Assembly: GCA_002707365.1 (NCBI GenBank)
Contig: PAMQ01000018.1
Location: forward strand, 37,543-101,542
Length of the DNA: 64,000 nt
Reading direction: 5' to 3'
From: Trueperaceae bacterium
GTDB lineage: Bacteria > Deinococcota > Deinococci > Deinococcales > Trueperaceae
Both the position numbers and the translations under genes were made by a program. This document shows, piece by piece, positions 36,118 to 45,546 of the stretch. The notes beneath the pieces were generated by a model. The model saw nothing but the letters and a program-made list of their open reading frames with translations. It searched no databases and was not told the origin of the DNA. Positions within the stretch are counted from its first letter, which is position 1; the number at the start of each line of letters is the position of its first letter.

Positions 36118-37749
36118 ATGAAAGTTGCTCGAGCAGTTGCGGAAATCTTAAAGCGTGAAGGAGTCGAGTTCCTCGTCTGCTATCCCGTTAATGCGATAAT
36201 CGAGGCTTGTGCTGAGGTTGACATTCGCACCATTGTGGTTCGTCAAGAGCGAACCGGGTTACACATGGCGGACGCCTACAGTAGATTGAATTCAGGGGAT
36301 CGTATTGGTGTATTTGCTATGCAGCATGGTCCGGGTGCTGAAAATGCTTTTGGTGGTGTCGCTCAAGCCTACGGCGAATCCGTCCCTATACTAGTTATCC
36401 CTGCAGGTTATCCCCGGCGCCTTGCGCAGGTACCTCCTAACTTCAGTTCGGTAACTAACTTCCGTCATGTCACAAAGTGGTCGGAACAAATCTCTGTAGC
36501 TGAGGCAGTTCCGGAAGTAATGAGGCGAGCCTTCTCACAGCTTCGCACTGGTCGCCCAGGACCCGTCCTAGTAGAAATACCCGTAGATGTTTTCAAAGAA
36601 GAGGTTTCTGAACCGATCGATTACCTTCCTAGCTTTTCGACACGAAGCGGGCCAGATCCGGTCACGGTCGCAGAGGTAGCAGACGTCCTATCTTCAGCGG
36701 AACGACCTGTTATTTATGCCGGCCAAGGTGTTCACTATGCCAGGGCTTGGGACGAGTTGAGAAAATTAGCTGAGCTACTAAATTCACCAGTTACCACTAG
36801 CATTGCTGGAAAGAGTTCTTTCCCCGAGGATCATCCCCTATACTTAGGCTCCGGCAACCGTTCCCACTCCAAGGCAGTACGCAATTTCTTGGATGAATCT
36901 GACGTTATTTTCGGTATTGGTTGTAGCTTCACCACAACTACTTTTGGGACAAAAATGCCCTTAAATAAAAAGGTCATTCATGCCACTCTCGACCCGAGTG
37001 ATCTTAACAAAGATCTACCAGCTCACCTAGGCTTAGTTGGCGACGCGAAACTTACCCTTCAGGCCCTACTTGATGCTCTTCAGGGTAAAAGCCTGTCCTT
37101 CGCTGAACAGAGGAGGGATGTTCCAAAAAGAATTGCGGAGATTAACGAACCTTGGTTAGAAAGCTGGATGCCACAATTAACTTCAGACGAGACACCCTTA
37201 TCGCCCTACAGGGTAATTTGGGATCTTCTTCATACTGTCGATCCGGATGAAACCATTATCACCCACGATGCAGGTAGCCCGCGTGATCAACTAGCGCCAT
37301 TCTGGAAAAGCCGAGAGCCTCTCAGTTTCATCGGATGGGGTAAAACTACCCAACTAGGATACGGTTTGGGATTGGCTATGGGCGCAAAACTGGCTCGGCC
37401 TGACAAGCTTGCGATAAACGTATGGGGTGATGCAGCTATCGGCTTTACTGGCATGGATTTCGAGACGGCGGTCCGAGAGCGCATCCCGATCCTATCTATC
37501 CTCCTCAACAACTTCTCCATGGCAATCGAGTTGCCCATCATGGAAGTAGCAACCGAGAAGTACCGAAGTACAGATATTTCAGGTGATTATGCTGCTATGG
37601 CTCGGTCTTTTGGCGGCTATGGTGAGCGAATAACTGATCCAAACGAAATCATTCCAGCTATTAAGCGAGGTATTGAGAAAACTCGTGAGGGTACCCCAGC
37701 CCTCCTCGAGTTCATAACAGCAAAGGAGATTCGTTATTCTACCTTCTAA
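36118..37749 (+). CDS. Thiamine-diphosphate-dependent enzyme, acetolactate synthase-like
   Basis: 543 aa with the three-domain plan of ThDP decarboxylases/ligases. Glu44 (VVRQERTGLHMADAY) is the cofactor-activating glutamate. The central domain follows at about 190-340. The magnesium/ThDP motif begins at G437-D438 (WGDAAIGFTG) and ends in LLNNFS. The family splits 2-oxo acids or joins the product to another aldehyde or oxo acid. It lacks the sequence marks of true anabolic acetolactate synthase that I would expect beside ilv genes; none are near. I prefer the ATG at 36118, eight bases after GGAGAGG, to a GTG at 36112. First gene of a run with two hydroxyacid dehydrogenases. Confidence 0.9.
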   Translation: MKVARAVAEILKREGVEFLVCYPVNAIIEACAEVDIRTIVVRQERTGLHMADAYSRLNSGDRIGVFAMQHGPGAENAFGGVAQAYGESVPILVIPAGYPRRLAQVPPNFSSVTNFRHVTKWSEQISVAEAVPEVMRRAFSQLRTGRPGPVLVEIPVDVFKEEVSEPIDYLPSFSTRSGPDPVTVAEVADVLSSAERPVIYAGQGVHYARAWDELRKLAELLNSPVTTSIAGKSSFPEDHPLYLGSGNRSHSKAVRNFLDESDVIFGIGCSFTTTTFGTKMPLNKKVIHATLDPSDLNKDLPAHLGLVGDAKLTLQALLDALQGKSLSFAEQRRDVPKRIAEINEPWLESWMPQLTSDETPLSPYRVIWDLLHTVDPDETIITHDAGSPRDQLAPFWKSREPLSFIGWGKTTQLGYGLGLAMGAKLARPDKLAINVWGDAAIGFTGMDFETAVRERIPILSILLNNFSMAIELPIMEVATEKYRSTDISGDYAAMARSFGGYGERITDPNEIIPAIKRGIEKTREGTPALLEFITAKEIRYSTF

Positions 37750-37791
37750 TTTAGAGCGCCACTACTTATTCGTGATTATGAATCGACTACC

Positions 37792-38883
37792 ATGATTCAC
37801 CATAATCAAATCCCAGAAGATATCGCTATCCGGGTGCCTTACGAGGACATTCATAGTTTAGTGGTGAGCATTTTGGCTGCTCTCGGGTTACCCAATGGAG
37901 ACGCCCAGATTAGTGCTGATGCTCTTCTTTATGCAGATATCCGAGGAATAGATTCTCACGGTGTGAGCAACATGTTGCCTCACTACGTTAAGTGGATAAA
38001 AAACGGCTCCCTAAACTCACAGCCGAACCTAAAGGTGGTGCGTCAGGCAGCCGCTACCGCCACCATAGATGGTGACGAGGGACTAGGGTTTTCTGCTGGA
38101 AAAATGGCTATGGAAATGGCTCTTGACAAGGCAGAAGATACTGGCATCGGATCGGTGGTAGTTAACAACAGTCGCCACTGTGGGGCTACTGCTTACTACG
38201 CCCACATGGCCCTTGAGAGGGACATGATTGGTATAGCAATGACTGTCGGTGGAGTCATGATGCCGCCTACCTTCGGCGCGAAAGCCATGATTGGCAGCAA
38301 CCCTATAGCGTGTGCAGCTCCCACCAAAACCGAGCCACCGTTCGTGTTCGATGCGGCGACCACCTCCGTAGCTGCTAACCGGATTGTGATCAACCGACGT
38401 CTCGGAACCGAAATACCTGGGGGATGGATAGCTCGTCCAGATGGAACACCCATTATGGAATCTGGGCTTGTCCCGGACAAATTCCTAGTCCTTCCAACAG
38501 GAGGAACTCGCGAGGGTGGGTCTCACAAAGGGTATGGCCTAGGAGTAATGGTATATATCTTGAGTGGTTTGCTTGGCGGGGAACCAGCCTCATTTCAGCG
38601 TCAGAGTAGTAACCGTATAGACGTCAGCCATCACTTCATTGCTTATCGCATAGATGCTTTTACGGACCTCGAGGCATTCAAGGTAGACATGGACTTTTAC
38701 ATGAAGAGTCTAAGAGAAACACCGCCAGCTGAAGGGTACGAGCAGGTTTATTACGCTGGACTTCCTGAACACGAGACTGAAATTCAACGTCGTAATAAGG
38801 GCATACCGTATCACCCTGAGGTAATCGAATGGTTTAGTACGATTTCCTCAGAACTCGGGGTCGAACACCCCCTAAAGGACTAG
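37792..38883 (+). CDS. Ldh2-family malate/L-lactate-type dehydrogenase
   Basis: 363 aa, of the family that includes malate, sulfolactate, ureidoglycolate and 2,3-diketogulonate dehydrogenases. GIDSHGVSN (D54-S55-H56) and NNSRHCGATAYY (H129) are the substrate and cofactor contacts expected. These enzymes interconvert 2-oxo acids and L-2-hydroxyacids with NAD(P). The ATG lacks a good ribosome site. Its neighbours, a ThDP enzyme and a D-specific dehydrogenase, act on the same compound classes. Confidence 0.93.
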   Translation: MIHHNQIPEDIAIRVPYEDIHSLVVSILAALGLPNGDAQISADALLYADIRGIDSHGVSNMLPHYVKWIKNGSLNSQPNLKVVRQAAATATIDGDEGLGFSAGKMAMEMALDKAEDTGIGSVVVNNSRHCGATAYYAHMALERDMIGIAMTVGGVMMPPTFGAKAMIGSNPIACAAPTKTEPPFVFDAATTSVAANRIVINRRLGTEIPGGWIARPDGTPIMESGLVPDKFLVLPTGGTREGGSHKGYGLGVMVYILSGLLGGEPASFQRQSSNRIDVSHHFIAYRIDAFTDLEAFKVDMDFYMKSLRETPPAEGYEQVYYAGLPEHETEIQRRNKGIPYHPEVIEWFSTISSELGVEHPLKD

Positions 38884-38886
38884 ACA

Positions 38887-39864
38887 ATGGCTAAGCCGAA
38901 AGTTTGCATCTACGTAGCCATTGAAGATGATCTTGAAGCACGTATTAGTAGCTTCTGTGACATCATTGAACTAGATATTCGGGCTTCCCGTGAAGAACTC
39001 CTAGTCGCTATGCAAGATGTCGAGGGCATCTTACTAAGCCCGCGAGTGAGAGCTGATGTGGAGTTCTTCGACGCTGCTCCAAAACTCAGAGTACTATCGA
39101 CTGCGAGTGTTGGTTACGACCCGTTTGATATTGATGAGGCTACTCGCCGCAAAGTAGTAGTTGGCCACACGCCTGGTGTTCTAACCAACGCGGTAACTGA
39201 CCTCACAATGTCAATGATTTTTGCGCTTGCTCTAAACCTATTCACAGCCGAGAAGTATGTGCGTCATGGTGGTTGGGCGCGAGGGGAACAAGGCCCCCCA
39301 CTTGGTTCAGACATTCGTGGCAAGATCCTTGGGGTAATAGGTTACGGGCGTATTGGCCAACAAGTAACGCATCGTATGCAGAGCTTGGGTATGCGCACCC
39401 TCTGGTATGACCTGTTTGACTCGCCGCATCCGGACAGCCCCCCTAGTGAGCGTCGAACCTTAAATGAACTTCTGTCTGAGTCGGATTTCGTTAGCCTACA
39501 CACGAATTTAGACGACAAATCTCGCCATCTAATTGGTGCAGCAGAACTAGGTAGGATGAAACCTACTGCTTACCTAGTTAATACTGCTCGGGGGGGTCTA
39601 GTTGATCAGTCGGCTCTTACCAAAGCATTACAATCTGGCAGCATTGCCGGCGCCGCTCTCGATGTTCTTAAGGAAGAACCTCCTGATGAGAATGAGACGA
39701 TTACATCTCTCCCAAATGTGATTTGTTTTCCGCATATTGGCTCAGCTACTAACGAAACACGAAGGGCGATGCGGGAGCTGGCAGTGGACAATTTACTTGC
39801 CGGTTTGTCGGGAGAGCTACTGCCAGCGGCAGTGAACCAAGATGTAATCAACCAAAAGCCCTAA
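38887..39864 (+). CDS. D-isomer-specific 2-hydroxyacid dehydrogenase, glyoxylate/hydroxypyruvate reductase-like
   Basis: 325 aa. NAD(P) motif GYGRIGQQV (152-160). Catalytic Arg235 (NTARGGLVD), Glu264 (LKEEPP) and His283 (CFPHIGSAT) are all present. It starts three bases after the Ldh2 stop. Together the two dehydrogenases could reduce or oxidise both stereo-isomers of a 2-hydroxyacid, or pass an oxo acid between two pools. Unlike the homologue at 30676, its glycine motif is normal. Confidence 0.94.
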   Translation: MAKPKVCIYVAIEDDLEARISSFCDIIELDIRASREELLVAMQDVEGILLSPRVRADVEFFDAAPKLRVLSTASVGYDPFDIDEATRRKVVVGHTPGVLTNAVTDLTMSMIFALALNLFTAEKYVRHGGWARGEQGPPLGSDIRGKILGVIGYGRIGQQVTHRMQSLGMRTLWYDLFDSPHPDSPPSERRTLNELLSESDFVSLHTNLDDKSRHLIGAAELGRMKPTAYLVNTARGGLVDQSALTKALQSGSIAGAALDVLKEEPPDENETITSLPNVICFPHIGSATNETRRAMRELAVDNLLAGLSGELLPAAVNQDVINQKP

Positions 39865-39947
39865 GGCTAAGGTTTCGGCTGGTTAATTAGCTTTACTATT
39901 TATGTGGGTACTATACTCAATAAAGATGGGTTTAGATAAGCATCTAG

Positions 39948-40039
39948 ACCCCCCTACCGAAAAACTGAACATTAAATTAGGGTATTACAGGACGATTTGG
40001 AACTATCGGTACATAGACGCCTCACTGGTCTAGGGGGGT
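39948..40039. repeat. C/G-run inverted repeat upstream of the acyl-CoA synthetase genes
   Basis: ACCCCCCTA (39948-39956) and TAGGGGGGT (40031-40039) are perfect arms 74 bases apart, in the 235-base gap between the dehydrogenase and the ATP-grasp gene. TATACT at 39912-39917 is a possible -10 element with a poor -35. A long-range RNA stem in the leader of the ligase genes, or a paired protein site, are both possible. Confidence 0.4.
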
Positions 40040-40099
40040 TACCATGGGGATAATGAAGTACAAATACCCATTTAACGAGGCTTCGAGTAACCCCTTAAG

Positions 40100-41623
40100 A
40101 TGAGTCGTCTCCATGAATATCAAGGGAAGGCGCTTCTGCGAGAGGTCGGAATACGGACTCCAGTTGGCGAACCAGCTTCTACTCCAGATGAAGCTCAAAA
40201 TATTGCCGAAGGGATCGATTGTCAAGTCGTAGTGAAGGCCCAAATTTGGATGACAGGTCGAGCTGAGGTAGGAGGCATACGGTTTGCTAAAGGACCAGCA
40301 GAAACCCGAGATGTCGCCGCTGAGATGCTCGGTACCACAATCGGTCACTTCACAGTCGACAAAGTGTTAGTTGAAGAGAAGCTAGAAGTAGCCCAGGAGT
40401 TATATGTTGCCATTCTCGTTGATGACGAAGCTCAGGCACCAACTGTTTTGCTAAGCACTAAAGGTGGAACTGGGGTGGAGGAGGTAGAGGGTGGTGTTAC
40501 ACGAGAAATTATTGATATCCGTGATGGCTTGCGATGTTCCCAAGCCATTGCTCTAGCCCAGAAGGCCAACGTACCGGGGATAATACACAAGGATCTTTCT
40601 AAGACGCTAATAAGTTTGTTTCAGTTAGCTCGCCGTTATGATGCTCTTACCCTCGAGATAAATCCCCTGGTCGTTACTTCCACCAGCGAACTCATCGCAG
40701 CGGATTGCCGTATCACCGTAGATGACAATGCCATCTTTCGTCACCCAGATCTGGGTATTCAAGTAGCCCGCGAATTCGACCACCCGCCTACTCGTTTAGA
40801 AACAATCGCTTGGGGAGTAGAGAAGGATGACTATCGCGGTACGTTTTACTTTGTGGAAATTCCACGTCTTATTCAGGGGAGCCGTGTAATTGGATTTCAT
40901 GGATCGGGTGGAGGCGGTAGCATGTTAAGCATGGATGCCCTTCTTGGGCAGGACCTTCACGTTGCCAATTTTACGGATACAAGCGGAAATCCACCCGCTA
41001 GCAAGGTCTACAGAGCCGCCCGAATCATCTTAAGTCAAGATGGGATATCAGGGTATTTCATGAGTGGTGGCGGGGTTGCTAGTCAAGAACAATTCCACTC
41101 AGCTCGCGGAGTCGTCAAAGCCTTCCTCGAGGAGCCGCTCTTGGTGCCTGCTGTACTACGATTGGGTGGGAACCAAGAAGAATATGCCAGAGAGATCCTA
41201 AACAAGGCGTCGCAATTACTGCGTGCTCCTTTAGAAAGTTATGGAAAAGAGGACTCGGCAGAGTTCTGCGCGGAGAGAATGCGATTCCTTATAGACACCT
41301 GGGAAACTCCATCGGATCCTCTGCCCCAGAGGGAGATGAAGCCAGCAGGCCAGCCTTACAGTTTCGAAACTGTAAGTGGTGGGACTGTAACACTAGATCA
41401 CTCTGCATGTGTTGAGTGTGAGACCAAGATTTGCATCGAAACGTGCTCACCAAAGATTCTTCAGCTTGAAGAGGGAGTACCAATTCTCAACATTACTTTC
41501 GAGGAGGCTAAAAGCGGCGGATGTACCGAGTGTTTAGCCTGTGATGTGACTTGTTACTTAGAGGGAAATCAAGGTGGATACGTTAATTTGCCTATCCAGG
41601 GTTTTGAGGAGACAATGATTTGA
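40100..41623 (+). CDS. ATP-grasp acyl-CoA synthetase beta-like subunit fused to a ferredoxin-like domain
   Basis: 507 aa. Residues 1-400 resemble the succinyl-CoA synthetase beta subunit: LHEYQGKALLREVGI at the N-terminus, ATP-grasp core with VVVKAQIWMTGRAEVGG and EINPLVV, and a C-terminal flavodoxin-like part (SGGGVASQEQF). Residues 430-495 add an extra domain with eight cysteines: C437-x2-C440-x4-C445-x3-C449 and C475-x2-C478-x2-C481-x3-C485, a layout like a two-cluster 4Fe-4S ferredoxin. I know no standard succinyl-CoA synthetase with this tail. The next gene supplies the alpha-like subunit. The role of the clusters, electron transfer or redox control, is inferred only. Confidence 0.88.
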   Translation: MSRLHEYQGKALLREVGIRTPVGEPASTPDEAQNIAEGIDCQVVVKAQIWMTGRAEVGGIRFAKGPAETRDVAAEMLGTTIGHFTVDKVLVEEKLEVAQELYVAILVDDEAQAPTVLLSTKGGTGVEEVEGGVTREIIDIRDGLRCSQAIALAQKANVPGIIHKDLSKTLISLFQLARRYDALTLEINPLVVTSTSELIAADCRITVDDNAIFRHPDLGIQVAREFDHPPTRLETIAWGVEKDDYRGTFYFVEIPRLIQGSRVIGFHGSGGGGSMLSMDALLGQDLHVANFTDTSGNPPASKVYRAARIILSQDGISGYFMSGGGVASQEQFHSARGVVKAFLEEPLLVPAVLRLGGNQEEYAREILNKASQLLRAPLESYGKEDSAEFCAERMRFLIDTWETPSDPLPQREMKPAGQPYSFETVSGGTVTLDHSACVECETKICIETCSPKILQLEEGVPILNITFEEAKSGGCTECLACDVTCYLEGNQGGYVNLPIQGFEETMI

Positions 41624-41633
41624 GCGGTTCGGC

Positions 41634-42539
41634 ATGTCTATTCTGACCACCGGAAGCGAAAGAGTTCTCGTCCAAGGTATTACCGGGCGTGAAGGTAGAA
41701 CTAGAGCCCATCTAATGCGGGGTTATGGGACCAACATCGTCGCTGGCGTTACGCCTGGCAGGGGCGGTCAATTGGTTGACGAAATTCCGGTTTTTAACAC
41801 CGTCCAAGAGGCAGTATTGGAAGTTGGTGCTATGGACATTTCTGTCCTGTTTGTTCCGGCGCCGAGAGTTCGGACTGCTGCATTAGAGGCTATTGAATCT
41901 GGTGTCAGGTTGCTAATCCTAATTCCTGATCGAGTACCGGTCTACGACGTGATCGAGATCCTATCAATCGCAGATGAAACAGGCACCACAGTAGTTGGGC
42001 CGAATACCCTCGGTGTGCTTAGTCCAGGCCAAGACTTGTTAGGAATGATTGGGGGTCGGGTAGCTAGTGCTAAGGAGTGGTTTAAACCTGGTCCCGTAGG
42101 GGTGACTAGCCGTAGTGGGGGTATCACTACTAGTATCGCTTACTATCTCACTCAAGCCGGAATCGGTATCAGTACTATGGTTAATGTTGGTGGCGATGCC
42201 ATTGTTGGGTTGCCTCATCCTGAAGTGCTTTCCCATTTCGAGCAAGATTCAACTACTAAGGCCGTGGTGCTCTATGGCGAGATCGGGTCTTCTCAAGAAG
42301 AGCGAGTGGCTGATTACATTGAGGCAGGGACCTTTACCAAGCCTCTTATTGCCTACATAGGGGGTAGAGCGGCTAGGCGAGGTATTCGATTCAGCCATGC
42401 AGGGGCAATCATTGAACGTGGGCGAGGGACATATGGGAAGAAGGTAGCTCGTTTGAAGGAAGTAGGAGCACATGTTGTAGATGTTTTAGCCGATATCTCG
42501 GACGTGACTCGAGAGGTACTTCAAGACCTTTCCCCTTGA
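41634..42539 (+). CDS. SucD-like acyl-CoA synthetase alpha subunit
   Basis: 301 aa. The CoA-binding Rossmann domain opens VQGITGREGRTRAHLM and continues GVTPGRGG. SRSGGITTSIAYY is the second CoA contact. His255 (RFSHAGAIIERG) matches the phosphohistidine of SucD. It starts ten bases after the ATP-grasp gene. With that subunit it should form a hydroxy-acid or dicarboxylic acid CoA ligase, as in succinyl-CoA synthetase, malate-CoA ligase or citryl-CoA synthetase. The citrate-synthase-fold neighbour argues against a plain TCA-cycle enzyme. Confidence 0.93.
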   Translation: MSILTTGSERVLVQGITGREGRTRAHLMRGYGTNIVAGVTPGRGGQLVDEIPVFNTVQEAVLEVGAMDISVLFVPAPRVRTAALEAIESGVRLLILIPDRVPVYDVIEILSIADETGTTVVGPNTLGVLSPGQDLLGMIGGRVASAKEWFKPGPVGVTSRSGGITTSIAYYLTQAGIGISTMVNVGGDAIVGLPHPEVLSHFEQDSTTKAVVLYGEIGSSQEERVADYIEAGTFTKPLIAYIGGRAARRGIRFSHAGAIIERGRGTYGKKVARLKEVGAHVVDVLADISDVTREVLQDLSP

Positions 42540-42570
42540 CACGAGACCCAATTTCGAGGTGAGCTAGGCC

Positions 42571-43362
42571 ATGATCATGAATAGTTGGTCAACTGCCATT
42601 ACCGAGGTAAAACCAAATCGACTCAGGCTAAGGGGCTACCCTCTTGAAGAGCTCATGGGCCAAGTTTCATTTACTGATGCAATCTATTTAACCTTAATTG
42701 GAGAATTACCCTCGCCAGAGGTGGGCAAGATTTTAGATGCGATTCTAGTTGCCTCGATCGACCACGGCGTGACACCCCCGTCGACCTTAGCTGCACGTAC
42801 AGCAGCAAGCACAGGAGCACCACTAAATGGGGCGGTTTCTGCAGGAATATTAAGTATCAATCAGTCTCATGGTGGAGCCATTGAAGGCTGTATGGAGCTT
42901 CTAAGGGAAGCCTTACGGGATTATTCCGAGTTACCAGAAGATTTGGAAGGAGTTGCTTGTACCATTATTGATCGGTGGCGGCTTGCGAAAAGGCGTTTAC
43001 CTGGGCTTGGGCACCGTATTCATACGGCTGATCCCCGAGTGATACAACTGTTCGACTTGGCTCAAGATCTAGGTGTTTCCGGAAACGGGGTGACAATGTT
43101 ACAGGCTATTGAATCTAACCTGGGGGCCCGGTTTGGGCGCGATATACCCATTAATGTTGACGGAGCAATTGCAGCTCTCCTCGTTGACATGGATTTGCCT
43201 TCGGATTTAGCTAATGGCCTGTTCATAATCGCAAGGGTAGGGGGTCTGGTAGCACATGTTTCAGAGGAATCTAGACGGAACAAACCTGTAAGAAAAATAG
43301 ATCCAGATAAGCACCTTTATGACGGTCCAGAAGCTCGGAGCTTATCTTCTGACGCCAGTTAG
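42571..43362 (+). CDS. Citrate synthase-fold protein, citryl-CoA lyase-like
   Basis: 263 aa, far shorter than citrate synthase (about 370-430 aa) and close to stand-alone citryl-CoA lyases and the lyase domain of ATP-citrate lyase. The catalytic triad is intact: His100 (NQSHGGAIEG), His148 (PGLGHRIH) and Asp197 (INVDGAIAALL), equivalent to H274, H320 and D375 of the pig enzyme. The first ATG at 42571 has GAGGTGAG eight bases upstream. It follows the CoA ligase subunits by 31 bases, so it probably cleaves the CoA thioester they make into an acyl-CoA and a 2-oxo acid. Citrate itself is possible but not shown. Confidence 0.9.
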   Translation: MIMNSWSTAITEVKPNRLRLRGYPLEELMGQVSFTDAIYLTLIGELPSPEVGKILDAILVASIDHGVTPPSTLAARTAASTGAPLNGAVSAGILSINQSHGGAIEGCMELLREALRDYSELPEDLEGVACTIIDRWRLAKRRLPGLGHRIHTADPRVIQLFDLAQDLGVSGNGVTMLQAIESNLGARFGRDIPINVDGAIAALLVDMDLPSDLANGLFIIARVGGLVAHVSEESRRNKPVRKIDPDKHLYDGPEARSLSSDAS

Positions 43363-43379
43363 TTACCGAGATACGGGGA

Positions 43380-44429
43380 TTAGCTGGACTGTACTACACC
43401 CCGCAAAGAAAGCTCCTCGCTGAAGTGGCAGGCAGTGTAGTGACCCGGAGCAACCTCTCGCCATGCAGGGGTTTCTTCTCGGCAACGATCCTGAGCATAA
43501 TTACAACGAGGATGGAAGTAGCAGCCTGAGGGAGGATTAGCAGGATTAGCGATCTCACCCTTCAAGACAATTCGTTCTCTTACCTCGTCAGGTTCGCTTT
43601 TCGGAACTGACGAAAGCAATGCCTCGGTATAAGGGTGTTGTGGGTTGGCGTACAGTTCTTCCGTAGTAGCCATTTCAACTACCTTACCGACGTACATGAC
43701 GCACACTCGGTCAGCAATATGTTCGACCACGCCGAGGTCATGAGCAATGAACAGGTAGGTCAAGGCGAACTCATTTTGAAGATCTTGCAGCAAATTCAAT
43801 ATTTGTGCTTGGATGGAGACATCCAACGCCGATACAGCTTCATCAGCAACAATTAACTTCGGATTAGTAGCGAGCGCACGTGCAATACCAATGCGTTGCC
43901 TCTGGCCTCCAGAGAAAGCATGGGGGTAACGCCGGAGGTACTTGACCTCAAGACCTACAACAGACATGAGGTACTTGACTCGTTCCTCTAGCTCTTTGCC
44001 TGAAGCCAAATTATGCACTTTGATAGGCTCGCTGATTATATCGAGTACGCTCATTCGAGGATCGAGACTTGAGTACGGATCCTGGAAAATCATTTGGGCA
44101 TCGCGTCGCAATGGTCGTAATTCTTTTTTGCTGAGTTCCATTATGTCAACACGGTTGTCCTCCAGGGTCACCTCTATCTTCCCTGCAGTTGGTTCGATAG
44201 CACGCAATACGCAACGTCCTACCGTAGTCTTTCCACTACCTGATTCACCTACAAGACCAAGGGTTTCACCTTCGCCAATGTAAAAACTAACGTCATCAAC
44301 GGCTTTTACGTGACCAGCAACCCTTCTGAGGAAGCCCTTTTCGATCGGGAACCACTTCTTTAATCGTTCAACGTTAAGAAGGGGCAAGCTTTCGCTTGTT
44401 CCGCTGGTTGGTTTGGGCAGGTCACTCAT
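43380..44429 (-). CDS. Oligopeptide/dipeptide ABC transporter ATPase, OppF/DppF type
   Basis: 349 aa. Walker A GESGSGKT (61-68), Q-loop [14 protein letters not shown], signature FSGGQRQR, Walker [13 protein letters not shown]. The C-terminal oligopeptide-type cysteine region ([15 protein letters not shown]...ACHF) is intact. Start chosen as the ATG at 44429, which overlaps the OppD stop by eight bases and has GGAG seven bases upstream; a longer TTG frame to 44492 overlaps too far. No permease or binding protein gene is adjacent. Confidence 0.95.
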   Translation of the reverse strand: MSDLPKPTSGTSESLPLLNVERLKKWFPIEKGFLRRVAGHVKAVDDVSFYIGEGETLGLVGESGSGKTTVGRCVLRAIEPTAGKIEVTLEDNRVDIMELSKKELRPLRRDAQMIFQDPYSSLDPRMSVLDIISEPIKVHNLASGKELEERVKYLMSVVGLEVKYLRRYPHAFSGGQRQRIGIARALATNPKLIVADEAVSALDVSIQAQILNLLQDLQNEFALTYLFIAHDLGVVEHIADRVCVMYVGKVVEMATTEELYANPQHPYTEALLSSVPKSEPDEVRERIVLKGEIANPANPPSGCYFHPRCNYAQDRCREETPAWREVAPGHYTACHFSEELSLRGVVQSS

Positions 44430-45462
44430 AGGCGGGCTCCGTATCTTCGTTGTGGAGGAAACAGCGTACCCAATGAGAGTCGCTGACTTCAACTAGGGCA
44501 GGAATACTAATCTCACACTTACCACTAATAGCTTCCGGACACCGATCTGTGAATCCGCAACGTGCAGGGGGATCAAGTGGGATAGGTACTGTGCCCTCAA
44601 TAGCATCAAGACGATCACGCTTGTGTCCCATTTTCGGCATCGAATTTAACAAACGCCGAGTATAAGGGTGTTGCGGGTTGTAGAAAATATCTCGTGCAGA
44701 TCCATATTCTACGACCTTGCCGAGGTACATGACTGCGACCTTGTCGCATACTTCAGCTATTACCCCAAGATCGTGAGTGATGTAGAGCACAGACATTTCA
44801 AACTGCTCCTGTAGCTCCTTAATGAGTTCCAATATTTGTGCTTGAACGGTGACATCTAGGGCCGTAGTGGGTTCGTCAGCAATTAACAGAGAGGGGTTAC
44901 AAGACAGTGCCATGGCGATCATTGCGCGCTGGCGCATACCGCCAGATAGTTGGTGGGGGTATTCGTCAATTCTCTGTTTAGGGTTCGAGATCCCAACACG
45001 GTTTAACATGTCGAGTGTAATTTCATTAGCTTCTTTTTGGTTAGTAGTCCGATGGAGATATATTGCTTCGCGGATCTGATTACCTACGGTGTGGACCGGT
45101 GAAAGGCTAGTCATCGGCTCTTGGAAGATCATAGCCATGTCCTTGCCCCTGATACCACGAATTTCGGGTCCAGCTGCTTTCAGCTCTGTTATATTCGTGG
45201 TGCCGGTTTCTCCATGAAATAGAATTTCGCCTGAGTGAATTTGTCCTGGCTTTGGAACAATTCTCATAATTGATTGAGCGGTGACACTTTTCCCGCTACC
45301 TGACTCACCAATTACACCCAACGTTTCTTTTCGACCTATATCGAAACTAACGCCGTCGACTGCCTTAAGGACCCCCTCGTCAAGATGAAAGTATGTTCTG
45401 ACATCCTGAACGTCGAGAAGAGTAGTGGCCGATTCGTTATTTTTGATACTCGTTTGCACCAT
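44422..45462 (-). CDS. Oligopeptide/dipeptide ABC transporter ATPase, OppD/DppD type
   Basis: 346 aa. Walker A GESGSGKS (52-59), Q-loop [14 protein letters not shown], signature LSGGMRQR, Walker [14 protein letters not shown]-terminal cysteine region ([12 protein letters not shown]...GKCE). The ATG at 45462 is used; a TTG three codons earlier overlaps its ribosome site. It forms a dimer with the OppF-type partner. The membrane and binding subunits must be encoded elsewhere, or this pair has been separated from its operon. Confidence 0.95.
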   Translation of the reverse strand: MVQTSIKNNESATTLLDVQDVRTYFHLDEGVLKAVDGVSFDIGRKETLGVIGESGSGKSVTAQSIMRIVPKPGQIHSGEILFHGETGTTNITELKAAGPEIRGIRGKDMAMIFQEPMTSLSPVHTVGNQIREAIYLHRTTNQKEANEITLDMLNRVGISNPKQRIDEYPHQLSGGMRQRAMIAMALSCNPSLLIADEPTTALDVTVQAQILELIKELQEQFEMSVLYITHDLGVIAEVCDKVAVMYLGKVVEYGSARDIFYNPQHPYTRRLLNSMPKMGHKRDRLDAIEGTVPIPLDPPARCGFTDRCPEAISGKCEISIPALVEVSDSHWVRCFLHNEDTEPAYE

Positions 45463-45546
45463 AATATCCAATCAGAATAGCCTATTTTGCTTAGTCAAGG
45501 TGGTATCCGGCGTTAAGGTTATCGAATTATGTTCGTCTTGTGAACC

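Noticed and set aside
40100..42539. Plain TCA-cycle succinyl-CoA synthetase sucC-sucD
   Set aside because: The iron-sulfur tail, the shortened SucD-like subunit spacing and the adjacent citrate-synthase-fold lyase argue for a different acid substrate, though it cannot be fully excluded.
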